NCBI GenBank assembly: GCA_023300835.1
Contig: JALZVB010000168.1
Span: forward strand, 1 to 16,249
Source: Saprospiraceae bacterium
GTDB lineage: Bacteria > Bacteroidota > Bacteroidia > Chitinophagales > Saprospiraceae
DNA length: 16,249 nt
Reading direction: 5' to 3'
A model generated the notes under the pieces. It was not told the DNA's origin. It saw nothing but the letters and a program-made list of their open reading frames with translations, and searched no databases. The translations under genes and the position numbers were made by a program. Positions 1-7,118 of the stretch are shown in pieces. The first letter of the stretch is position 1. Every line of letters begins with the position of its first letter.

Positions 1-5
1 GGAGT

Positions 6-2744
6 TTATTTAGATGGAAATGCCTCTGGAGCTACAGTAATTGTTATTTCAGCATTCTTACAAGTTATTGTTTCTATAGGGTTTAATTCGAGATCTGGCA
101 TAGATCTTTCGTCTGTAATTACTAACATCGTCTCTCCCATACATCCAGATTGAACACTAGTAATCTGAGCCATTACTTCAGTGGCTTCAGTGACAACTAA
201 GCTATCTGTATCGTATTCTATTCCATTCATTATCCACTTAACATTATACTCAGTCAGATCACTATCTACCTTAAGAACAATCTCTGGTTCCTCGCATGTT
301 AACTTGTCTGATGGAAGCACAAGGAAATCCATATCTGGAATATCTTTTTCAGAAATAACTTCTATTTTATCAGAAGCAACTTCACATCCGCTCGTAAGGT
401 CAGTTACTTTCAATTGATATATTCCAGGTTCTTTCAACTCTACATTGGGGTCAGTAGAAATCAATTCCCCTTTTTCGTCATACCAATTATACGCCTTAGC
501 ACCTTCAATATTATCATCAGAGATAAGTGTAATTGATGCCCGTTCGCAGGTTAGTTTATCATTACCTGATATACTTAATTTTAAATCCTCTTGATTAACT
601 AATTCTACAAGGATAGGTTGTAATGAAGCACAACCTTCAGCGGTAGTTACTACGGTGAATAACTCCGTAAAATCAGTGACAACTATTTCTTCAGCTGTAA
701 GGGTTTCACCGAGTTGAAAATCATTAAAATCTAAATAAAAAACCTGTTCCTTTTCTGCTCCAATTTTCTCCTTTATTTCATCCAATACGATAAGTGATTC
801 TCCATTTACACTGCAGTTTTCTACAATCACTTGATCACCTTGGTCTCTGTAAGTACCTATCGTGATAGGATATTCTTCTTGACAATATTCCGTACTGGCA
901 AGAACAACAAGTTCAATATCTTCTGATATTTCCTCCATTGATACGAAGACATTACTATCATCAGCAGGACTAGCTGTATGCAGTGATAGTACTGCCGCTT
1001 CTCCTTCAGTAAGATCTGTAACTATAAGAGAACTAAGCTCGAATGTACTCCCCAAGCAAACACTATACTGGTCCAATAAATTTAATACTGGAGATGCTTT
1101 TATTTCTATTAACAAATCAACATTCGTTGCACAAGAAGTATTAGTTGGATTAAACCTAACTGTAATCGAATTACCTACATTATCAGAAGGGTCAATAGTT
1201 CCAGAAGACCAAAATCCAGATATTCCATTATCGGATATTGTTTCCAATGTTAGAACCTCATCAAATTCACACAGTGTTCCTGGATAATTAAACTCAGGAA
1301 TAACCCCATTGGACTCAACGATTATTTCTAACTCAAAAGGCTCACTTAGGCAACCATTGGTAACATAAACCTGATATATATGAACGCCAGGAGCCAATCC
1401 ACTTTCTTCCAATCTATTACCCGTTTCTGCACCAGAATAAAAGTTTCCTGATTCATCAAACCAGTACATACCTGCATCTTGACCATCATTTACCATGAGT
1501 ATTGATACCGACTCATTGGCACATACTTTATATTGTTGTTGGTTCGTGACATTAGGTGCCTTACAACAACTAGAGGATAAATTAAGGTAAGTTGTCACAT
1601 CAAGATTACAATCATTATCAGGGAATATTCCTGTCTCTCCATCAGAGAAAGATTTGATTCCTACGGTGCAGTCTGTTCTACCTTGACAGCTATTCTCTGG
1701 ACGTGTTTGTAATTCAAAGCAGATATTCCATTCAAGTGTTTCTACTCCCAAGCAAGACGGAAAGTTGGAATCCCCGCTACTGGAGTTAGGGTCTTCTGGT
1801 ATCGTGCAACAGTTAGCATCTTCAAAGGTGAAGCAATTAGGGTCAAACGAGTTGATGAAAAACCATCCTGCGCCTACTTGATCACCCAATGTTAAACCTG
1901 TGGTGTTATCACTGAATAAATTGTATTCTACAATACCAGCTTCATACCATGACCAGTTACCAGAAGAACTTATAGAACAAGCTGCATTGTTACCTAGTCT
2001 GGCAGTTCCTGCTGCCTCCAATCGCTGTGTTATATTAAGAGGTTGTCCATTGGCATCAAATGATGATTCATCCCAACCATTACCAAAAGTAGGCACTATT
2101 CCATGTAGGAAGCTACACGTCTGCTTATTGTAATTGGTGACTTTGTAGCATAATTCTACTTCTTCACCTGGCTTAAAAGGTCCGGTAAAAGGAGAACCCA
2201 TCGATGTATTATTGACAACAAATTCATTATTAATATTACATGCGGACTCATCTAAGTCCAACTCTAGGCACATTTCAAAGTTACCTTCTGTTCCATCTGA
2301 GCTAGAAACGATAATATAGTGATCTACACCAGCTTCTAACTTTACCTCAGTAAGATCCAAAAAGCCTCCGTCTCCTAACTGGCAAGCCACATATTTAGGG
2401 TCAGCACAATCTCCTGAGTAAATTGATACGGTGATTTTATTTATATCAAATGAGTAAAGCGTAGCGGAAAGTAAAGTCTTTGTGTTTTGAGAAGGTAAAG
2501 TGTACCAAATACTCCCAAAAGCTGAAGCTTGACAACCTCCATCTATTCTGTCCGTCATAAACGGTTGAGAGTCCACATTACAACCCTCTATACAAGAAGT
2601 CTTACCTATATCTAAGATAGTAGTGGCAGATGTGGCGCAAGAAACATTAGGGCTGGTGTCACAACTATAGCCTATCTGGCAAAAGTCCATAACCATGATC
2701 AAGACAAAAGTTGATCTCAATAAAATTTGTTTCCAAAATACCAT
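6..2744 (-). CDS. Large secreted repeat protein (PPC-like and Ig-like repeats), probably truncated at its C-terminus
   Basis: 912 residues. A hydrophobic N-terminus (about 6-27, ending near GYSC) looks like a signal peptide. Residues about 70-162 (GSIWYTL, then SIYSGDC and YIIVSSSDGTEGNF) resemble the bacterial pre-peptidase C-terminal (PPC)-like beta-sandwich. Residues about 165-395 are rich in Cys, Asn and Gly and I cannot assign them. From about 400 follow Ig/PKD-like modules with paired cysteines and YWFD or YNWYDEKG strands. The last modules are internal repeats of 80-84 residues (721-804, 805-884, and a third from 885), each opening with a (K/T)(L/I)TC motif. The third stops after 28 residues at TAA (6-8), and no type IX secretion sorting domain is seen. 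Probable role: surface or secreted adhesin or scaffold, inferred from architecture only. The early stop could be real, a frameshift or a sequencing error; only five bases lie beyond it. Confidence 0.8.
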   Translation of the reverse strand: MVFWKQILLRSTFVLIMVMDFCQIGYSCDTSPNVSCATSATTILDIGKTSCIEGCNVDSQPFMTDRIDGGCQASAFGSIWYTLPSQNTKTLLSATLYSFDINKITVSIYSGDCADPKYVACQLGDGGFLDLTEVKLEAGVDHYIIVSSSDGTEGNFEMCLELDLDESACNINNEFVVNNTSMGSPFTGPFKPGEEVELCYKVTNYNKQTCSFLHGIVPTFGNGWDESSFDANGQPLNITQRLEAAGTARLGNNAACSISSSGNWSWYEAGIVEYNLFSDNTTGLTLGDQVGAGWFFINSFDPNCFTFEDANCCTIPEDPNSSSGDSNFPSCLGVETLEWNICFELQTRPENSCQGRTDCTVGIKSFSDGETGIFPDNDCNLDVTTYLNLSSSCCKAPNVTNQQQYKVCANESVSILMVNDGQDAGMYWFDESGNFYSGAETGNRLEESGLAPGVHIYQVYVTNGCLSEPFELEIIVESNGVIPEFNYPGTLCEFDEVLTLETISDNGISGFWSSGTIDPSDNVGNSITVRFNPTNTSCATNVDLLIEIKASPVLNLLDQYSVCLGSTFELSSLIVTDLTEGEAAVLSLHTASPADDSNVFVSMEEISEDIELVVLASTEYCQEEYPITIGTYRDQGDQVIVENCSVNGESLIVLDEIKEKIGAEKEQVFYLDFNDFQLGETLTAEEIVVTDFTELFTVVTTAEGCASLQPILVELVNQEDLKLSISGNDKLTCERASITLISDDNIEGAKAYNWYDEKGELISTDPNVELKEPGIYQLKVTDLTSGCEVASDKIEVISEKDIPDMDFLVLPSDKLTCEEPEIVLKVDSDLTEYNVKWIMNGIEYDTDSLVVTEATEVMAQITSVQSGCMGETMLVITDERSMPDLELNPIETITCKNAEITITVAPEAFPSK

Positions 2745-2872
2745 AGGTTATTTTTTTTAGAGCTGTATTATTTAAGTATACTGCGGAAGCTTAAGAATAT
2801 CTAAAATGGATCGTCCTCTAAGAATTCCATCTTCAATATTGTGTATTACTAACGCTTAATATTACTTAAAAG

Positions 2873-2910
2873 TGTCATATAAATGTGACATAAGTGTGGA
2901 ATAAACCACA
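2873..2910. promoter_or_regulatory. Two adjacent short palindromes, possible operator sites
   Basis: TGTCA-N8-TGACA (2873-2890) and TGTGG-N6-CCACA (2895-2910) sit 4 bp apart. The second has the 5-6-5 layout of CRP/FNR-family operators (consensus TGTGA-N6-TCACA), with both outer TGTG/CACA halves kept. They lie just downstream of the start predicted from the box at 2920-2927, a position that would suit repression. Palindromes this short do occur by chance in AT-rich DNA. Confidence 0.22.
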
Positions 2911-2919
2911 ACAGATTTG

Positions 2920-2927
2920 CAAACATA
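2920..2927 (-). promoter_or_regulatory. Candidate -7 promoter element for the large repeat protein
   Basis: On the minus strand this reads TATGTTTG, an exact match to the Bacteroidota primary-sigma -7 consensus TAnnTTTG. A TTG upstream (2952-2954) is 24 bases away, longer than the usual spacing of about 19-20, so the -33 part is weak. Transcription would begin near 2913 and leave a leader of about 170 nt before the start at 2744. Confidence 0.3.
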
Positions 2928-3115
2928 TTAAATATATTCGTAATACGTAAACAATTGAAAGAGAATGTATCAGAAATAATAACTAGAAGACATATTGAAT
3001 AATAATAACCTACTGACAAGTGACTGAGTTTGTCTAACCAGTAAGTGTTTCCTATAGTATGTTTGAAATGATGTATTCTAGATCCAGAATCAGGATCTAA
3101 TAGAGAGGGAAAAGA

Positions 3116-3149
3116 AATGGCTTGATATTCGATTGAATATCAAGCCATT
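3116..3149 (-). terminator. Intrinsic terminator of the prs-rplY unit
   Basis: A perfect 15-bp inverted repeat (3116-3130 and 3135-3149) with a GATT loop, 25 bp beyond the rplY stop. Read on the minus strand the stem is followed by a T-rich run (TTTCTTTTCCC). This is a typical Rho-independent terminator for leftward transcription. Confidence 0.85.
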
Positions 3150-3174
3150 ATTATTTGTAATTAGTATTATTGTC

Positions 3175-3780
3175 TTATGCTTCAGTAGTCTCAGCTGCAG
3201 CAGCAACTGGTGCTGCAGCTTCAGCTTCAGCACTCTTAAGAGCTCTAGGAACCTCAACTATAGCAACTGGCGTAGCTTCGTTGACCATAATTTCTATATG
3301 CTCATTAGGTTCTATATCTCTAACTCTTACTGCATCACCTAAAAGTAATTCAGATATATCTATATAAAGTTCATTAACAATATATTTAGGGTCTAATTTT
3401 ACTTTTACCCTTCTCATAGACTGTTGTAGTTTTCCACCTTCTTTTACACCTGGAGAAACACCTTTGAATTTCACTGGAATTTCTATGTTTACTTTTCTAC
3501 CGTCTTCCAATGTAAGGAAGTCAATATGAGTGATATTATCAGTAAGAGGGTGAAACTGAATATCCTTAAGGATACAGTTATGCACATTACCCGCTAAAGT
3601 TACACTTGCTAACTTAAATTCTGGTGTATATATAAGATGTTTCACATCTGACTGATGAACCGTAAAGTGTTCTAGTGTTTTACCACCGTATAATACAGCG
3701 GGAATTCTACCCGCTTTTCTAATAGCCTTAGGCTTAGTGGATAAGTCTCTTGCTTCTGCAGTGAAAGATATTGTTTGCAT
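3175..3780 (-). CDS. rplY: 50S ribosomal protein L25 (general stress protein Ctc type)
   Basis: 201 residues, the long two-domain L25/TL5/Ctc form. The N-terminal L25 domain (about 1-90) binds 5S rRNA; its hallmarks are the RKAGRIPAVLYGG segment (21-33) and the strand ending in HIDFLTL (84-90). A C-terminal beta domain (about 95-185) has the family's GVSPGVKEGGKLQQ stretch. The protein ends in a disordered Ala/Glu-rich tail, common in this family. The gene follows prs on the same strand after 80 bp, matching the widespread prs-rplY pairing. pth, which often comes third, is absent: a strong terminator follows. ATG at 3780 is the only sensible start, since MQTISFTAEAR is the normal family N-terminus. 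Identification is secure. Confidence 0.97.
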   Translation of the reverse strand: MQTISFTAEARDLSTKPKAIRKAGRIPAVLYGGKTLEHFTVHQSDVKHLIYTPEFKLASVTLAGNVHNCILKDIQFHPLTDNITHIDFLTLEDGRKVNIEIPVKFKGVSPGVKEGGKLQQSMRRVKVKLDPKYIVNELYIDISELLLGDAVRVRDIEPNEHIEIMVNEATPVAIVEVPRALKSAEAEAAAPVAAAAETTEA

Positions 3781-3860
3781 GATTACAGTTTATTTCAATT
3801 TCTTTTGGATTTTACCAAAAGGAGTGCAAAGATAGTTAAAATATATTTTGATTTCCAATT

Positions 3861-4796
3861 CTACTTTTCAACAAATAGCGCAGAAATGCTTTTAAATTCA
3901 TGAGTATTACGAATTGCCTTGGCAAAAAGCTTGGCACAAGACAGAACTGTTATCTTTTCACTCTCTCTTTTGAGCGGTATTGTGTCTGTTACAATCAGCT
4001 CTGACAGCAATGAATTTTCTATTCTATCGTAAGCAGGACCAGACAATACGGGATGTGTAGCCAATGCTCTTACACTTTTGGCTCCTTTTTCCATAAGCGC
4101 TTCAGCCGCTTTACATAAAGTACCCGCTGTATCTACTAGATCATCTACTAAAATAACATCAGCTCCCTCTACCTCACCTATTACTGTCATAGAATCTACT
4201 TTATTAGCGATTTTTCTGACTTTATCACATATTACGAGATCTCTTTGGAAATATTGAGCTAGACTTCTTGCTCTTTTGACCCCTCCTACGTCCGGAGATG
4301 CAAAAGTGACATTATCCATATCAAAATTCTTAGTAAGATGAGGTATAAATATTGCCTCACCTTTGAGATGATCTACAGGGATATCAAAGAATCCTTGAAT
4401 CTGATCCGCATGTAAGTCCATTGTTACAACCCTATCAACTCCAGCAGCTTCTAGCAGTTGAGCTATAAGCTTCGCTGATATAGGCACTCTAGGCTTGTCC
4501 TTTCTATCCTGTCTCGCATAACCAAAATAAGGTATAACCGCAGTAATGTACCCAGCAGATGCTCTCTTAGCGGCATCTATAAGTAACAAAAGTTCTAGTA
4601 GATTATCACCTGGTGCAACAGTACTCTGTATGAAGAAGACATGTGCTCCTCTTACCGTTTCCTGAATAATCGTTTGCATTTCACCATCACTGAATCTATT
4701 GATTTCTAATGCACTTAATGGTTCGCCATAGAAATCTGCGATTTTCACTGATAAATGGTTAGTGACTTCACCAGAAAAGAGTTTTACGTTTGTCAT
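3861..4796 (-). CDS. prs: Ribose-phosphate pyrophosphokinase (PRPP synthetase, class I)
   Basis: 311 residues, normal class I length. It transfers pyrophosphate from ATP to ribose 5-phosphate, making PRPP for purine, pyrimidine, NAD, histidine and tryptophan synthesis in the cytoplasm. Visible motifs: FSDGE (35-39), the ATP-binding loop RQDRKDKPR (95-103), DLHADQIQGFF (127-137, Mg/ATP site), the catalytic flexible loop around DKVRK (191-195, with Lys192 and Arg194 matching the family's Lys/Arg pair), and the PRPP loop VDDLVDTAGT (217-226). All key residues are present. rplY follows 80 bp downstream on the same strand and probably shares the transcript. The divergent transporter gene starts 108 bp away. 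The family is normally inhibited by ADP; no DNA-level regulation is obvious. Confidence 0.98.
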   Translation of the reverse strand: MTNVKLFSGEVTNHLSVKIADFYGEPLSALEINRFSDGEMQTIIQETVRGAHVFFIQSTVAPGDNLLELLLLIDAAKRASAGYITAVIPYFGYARQDRKDKPRVPISAKLIAQLLEAAGVDRVVTMDLHADQIQGFFDIPVDHLKGEAIFIPHLTKNFDMDNVTFASPDVGGVKRARSLAQYFQRDLVICDKVRKIANKVDSMTVIGEVEGADVILVDDLVDTAGTLCKAAEALMEKGAKSVRALATHPVLSGPAYDRIENSLLSELIVTDTIPLKRESEKITVLSCAKLFAKAIRNTHEFKSISALFVEK

Positions 4797-4904
4797 GGGA
4801 TACTATCGATTTGCGGCGAAAATAATGGTATTTATTTGCTTTATAGTTTCATCTCCTAAGTATTAACGACTTAGTTAAAGAATAATCGTTTTTAAAAACT
4901 ATCT

Positions 4905-5849
4905 ATGTATGATATTATTAAATCAAAGAAAAAAACCAAGACTCCCAAAAGTGTGAAACAACAAACATCTAGCAACCTTCAAGCCTATGTAATTCTAGCT
5001 ATACTGAGTATTATATGGGGTAGCTCGTTTATTCTTATCAAAAAATCACTTGTTTCATTCTCAGGACTACAAGTAGGCGCTGGTAGGATCGTATTTGCTT
5101 TTCTTGCTTTTACACCTCTATTTATATACCAATTTAAAAAGCTTGAGTGGAAATACATCAAACCTATTGCTGTTGTAGGAATATGTGGAAGTGGTCTACC
5201 GGCAATTTTATACGCTGTAGCACAAGTGCATATACCTAGTGGTGTAGCCGGACTGCTGAATGGGCTAACACCAATATTTACTTTCTTACTGGCCATAACC
5301 GTTTTTGGCAAGTCGTTTAAATGGCAGCAGATGATAGGAATATCTCTAGGACTAATAGGTACCTCACTTATATTTTTCCATAAAAACGAGGTTACTGGAA
5401 GCTTTCCTATTCTCTATGGGCTTCTTATAATATTAGCAACCTTCTGTTATGGTGTAAGTGCCAACACCGTAGGTAAATATCTAGGTGAACTCAAACCCAT
5501 TATGATAAGCACTTTATCTTTTATGATTTTGGGACCATGGGCAATGATCTATTTATTATCTACAGATTTCATTCATGTCGTTTCTTCTCATCCTGATGCC
5601 ATGACTTCTTTTGGCAGCCTCTTAGTGCTTTCCTTGGTTGGTACTTTCGGTGCCAATATTCTATTCTTCAAGTTGATACAAATTACTGAGCCCGTTTTCT
5701 CTAGCTCAGTCTCATTCATTACACCTATTGTAGCTTTGTTTTGGGGCTTTATGGATGGAGAGTTTCTCAGTATCTTTTATGTGTTTGCATTGATGCTGAT
5801 TTTATCTGGCGTCTTTTTGATAAAATCCCACAAAGCAAAATCAGGATAA
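4905..5849 (+). CDS. EamA/DMT-family transporter
   Basis: 314 residues. After a Lys-rich cytoplasmic extension (1-24) come about ten hydrophobic segments in two EamA repeats (about 27-158 and 168-307), the standard drug/metabolite transporter layout in the inner membrane. The first segment carries the family's WGSSF motif (38-42), and GLLNGLTPIFTFLLA (116-130) is the typical fourth-helix region. Family members export amino acids, nucleobases or other metabolites; the substrate cannot be read from sequence. The gene stands alone, divergent from prs, and I find no clear terminator after it. The ATG at 4905 is the only Met before the first membrane segment, so the charged extension belongs to the protein. 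The leader is AT-rich without a Shine-Dalgarno sequence. Confidence 0.92.
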   Translation: MYDIIKSKKKTKTPKSVKQQTSSNLQAYVILAILSIIWGSSFILIKKSLVSFSGLQVGAGRIVFAFLAFTPLFIYQFKKLEWKYIKPIAVVGICGSGLPAILYAVAQVHIPSGVAGLLNGLTPIFTFLLAITVFGKSFKWQQMIGISLGLIGTSLIFFHKNEVTGSFPILYGLLIILATFCYGVSANTVGKYLGELKPIMISTLSFMILGPWAMIYLLSTDFIHVVSSHPDAMTSFGSLLVLSLVGTFGANILFFKLIQITEPVFSSSVSFITPIVALFWGFMDGEFLSIFYVFALMLILSGVFLIKSHKAKSG

Positions 5850-6103
5850 TCAACAACTGAAACTGTGGCTATAGAACACTTATATATTTAACCATTTCTT
5901 TATATTCCAATGTCATTCTTCCTAATCTTTTTAGTCATTTAATTACATCTACTACTTGTCTAAAAGCAGCTTTTCTAAAATAGAATACACTTTGCTTGAT
6001 ATCAGACACTTGGATTGCTAATGATATATTCTGTAGGGGTAGAGAATTTAATTTTTGTCTTATAAGCGATAGATATAATTAACAATTAAAAAGAAGATTA
6101 AAC

Positions 6104-6310
6104 ATGGATTTTAACAATGTAACTTTAAACGCAGAGCAGACTCTTTCAATTACAGGAGGAAGAGGCAGAGGTAAAGGAGACGGAAAAAGAAGAGAAAATG
6201 CTTTAGCTAAGCTTGCTGAACTAGGAGTAGATGTTCCTGAAGATGCTTCAAGAAGACAAATCAGAGAGTTAATAAAAGCTAACAGACCTGAAGAGGTGGT
6301 TGAAGGCTAA
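6104..6310 (+). CDS. Small protein: GG-leader-like N-terminus, basic arm, HeH/SAP-like C-terminus
   Basis: 68 residues, not a family I can name. Residues 1-19 (MDFNNVTLNAEQTLSITGG) look like a double-glycine leader of the kind cut by C39 peptidases in Bacteroidota secreted peptides and bacteriocins. Residues 20-30 (RGRGKGDGKRR) form a flexible arm with six basic residues. Residues about 32-60 (NALAKLAELGVDVPEDASRR, then QIRELIKAN) read as two helices around a VDVPEDAS turn, similar to HeH/LEM/SAP motifs, several of which bind DNA. There are no cysteines. The gene is monocistronic: 254 bp lie upstream, and a strong terminator starts 23 bp after the stop. A weak promoter may lie at 6052-6084 (TTTTTG, 19 bases, TAATTAAC). 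No C39 transporter or maturase lies nearby. The isolated terminator and clean reading frame support a real gene; function is open between a processed peptide and a small nucleic-acid-binding protein. Confidence 0.75.
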   Translation: MDFNNVTLNAEQTLSITGGRGRGKGDGKRRENALAKLAELGVDVPEDASRRQIRELIKANRPEEVVEG

Positions 6311-6332
6311 AATCCTTTAATGAAAAAATAAC

Positions 6333-6368
6333 GAGAGGCATGTTTCAATGAAACATGCCTCTTTTTTT
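6333..6368 (+). terminator. Strong intrinsic terminator, probably bidirectional
   Basis: A perfect 13-bp stem (6334-6346 and 6350-6362) with an AAT loop, followed by a run of seven T on the plus strand (6362-6368). It lies 23 bp past the stop of the small protein gene. On the minus strand the same stem is followed by TTATTTTTTCA, so it should also end the leftward transcript of the deiodinase-like gene, whose stop is at 6385. Confidence 0.9.
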
Positions 6369-6384
6369 ATTGCTTTAATAAATA

Positions 6385-7068
6385 CTATTCATAGAAAACT
6401 GATAAATCCGATATTTTCTTTCTGTCCAATTTAGGCACAAAGACTTCTTGCTCAGGATAACCAACAGGAAGTAAAAGATAGGCTCTTTCGTTCTTGGGTC
6501 GTTCTAATACATTAGCAAGAAAATTCATAGGACTAGGTGTATGTGTCAGAGTTACTAGGCCAGCATTATGTATTGCTGTAATCAACATCCCACAAGCAAT
6601 TCCTACAGACTCATTTACATAATAATTATTGTGTTTTACGCCTTCAGAATCTAACTCATATACTCTTTTGAAAACTACAATAAGCCATGGTGCAATTTCT
6701 AGAAAAGGCTTATGCATATCTGTAGCCATTGGCGTTAGATCCTCTTTCCACCTATCACTCATACGGCTTTCATAACTTTCTTTCTCTTCTGCTTCTGCAG
6801 CAATTTTTATTTTTGATTTTAATGAAGCACTTGACACAGCGCAGAAAGTCCAAGGTTGCTTGTGCGCTCCAGAAGGTGCTGTACCTGCTGTCAATAATAA
6901 ATTTTCTATCAATTCTCGTGAGACACTTTTATCACTAAACTCTCTGACAGATCTTCTATTATCCATATGTTTATAGAATTCCTTTCCTCTCTCTTCCATT
7001 ATAGATTCCGAGTATTCAGTGTGATTGTAAATCACATGTTGGTGTCCTTTTATTTCTTTCATGTTCAT
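6385..7068 (-). CDS. Iodotyrosine-deiodinase-like nitroreductase-fold flavoprotein
   Basis: 227 residues. An FMN enzyme of the nitroreductase superfamily, closest by eye to iodotyrosine deiodinase (IYD), which reductively removes halogen from mono- and diiodotyrosine. FMN-site motifs: RRSVR (38-42), TAPSGAHKQPWTF (63-75), GLVTLTHTP (170-178) and LLLPVGYP (198-205). In the active-site lid, the three residues that hold the amino-acid part of iodotyrosine in mammalian IYD (Glu153, Tyr157, Lys178 in mouse) align by spacing with Glu95, Tyr99 and Lys120, and the flanking RMxxRW is kept. There is no membrane anchor or signal peptide, unlike animal IYD, so it should be cytoplasmic. It is last in a leftward cluster, 50 bp after the M20D amidohydrolase, and ends at the shared terminator. 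A different halophenol or nitro substrate is possible. Start could be Met1 or Met3. Confidence 0.88.
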   Translation of the reverse strand: MNMKEIKGHQHVIYNHTEYSESIMEERGKEFYKHMDNRRSVREFSDKSVSRELIENLLLTAGTAPSGAHKQPWTFCAVSSASLKSKIKIAAEAEEKESYESRMSDRWKEDLTPMATDMHKPFLEIAPWLIVVFKRVYELDSEGVKHNNYYVNESVGIACGMLITAIHNAGLVTLTHTPSPMNFLANVLERPKNERAYLLLPVGYPEQEVFVPKLDRKKISDLSVFYE

Positions 7069-7118
7069 TGTAACAATATTAATACTGCAATTAATTCTAC
7101 TTACAGCCTTTCGGCCAT

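Larger units (their letters stand above)
2745..3174. other. 430-bp intergenic region between the repeat protein and rplY
   Basis: I see no convincing gene here. On the minus strand it holds a TAnnTTTG box (2920-2927) facing the large repeat protein and two short palindromes just downstream (2873-2890 and 2895-2910). The rplY terminator (3116-3149) lies near the right edge. A 7-bp inverted repeat, TAGATCC and GGATCTA separated by AGAATCA, lies around 3079-3099. A plus-strand TATGTTTG (3058-3065) has no gene after it. The rest is AT-rich without recognisable signals. Confidence 0.5.

Noticed and set aside
3058..3149. Possible plus-strand small RNA from TATGTTTG (3058-3065) to the hairpin at 3116-3149.
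   Set aside because: The hairpin lacks a T-run on the plus strand, the upstream TTTG is 25 bases from the box, and the hairpin is fully explained as the rplY terminator.
3133..3367. Plus-strand open frames opposite the end of rplY.
   Set aside because: They mirror the Ala/Glu-rich tail of L25, and one runs through the terminator; no independent coding evidence.
5850..6103. Possible small gene or terminator in the 254 bp after the DMT transporter gene.
   Set aside because: Only very short open frames (for example about ten codons) and a 5-bp hairpin (AAAAG-CAG-CTTTT) are present; neither is convincing.
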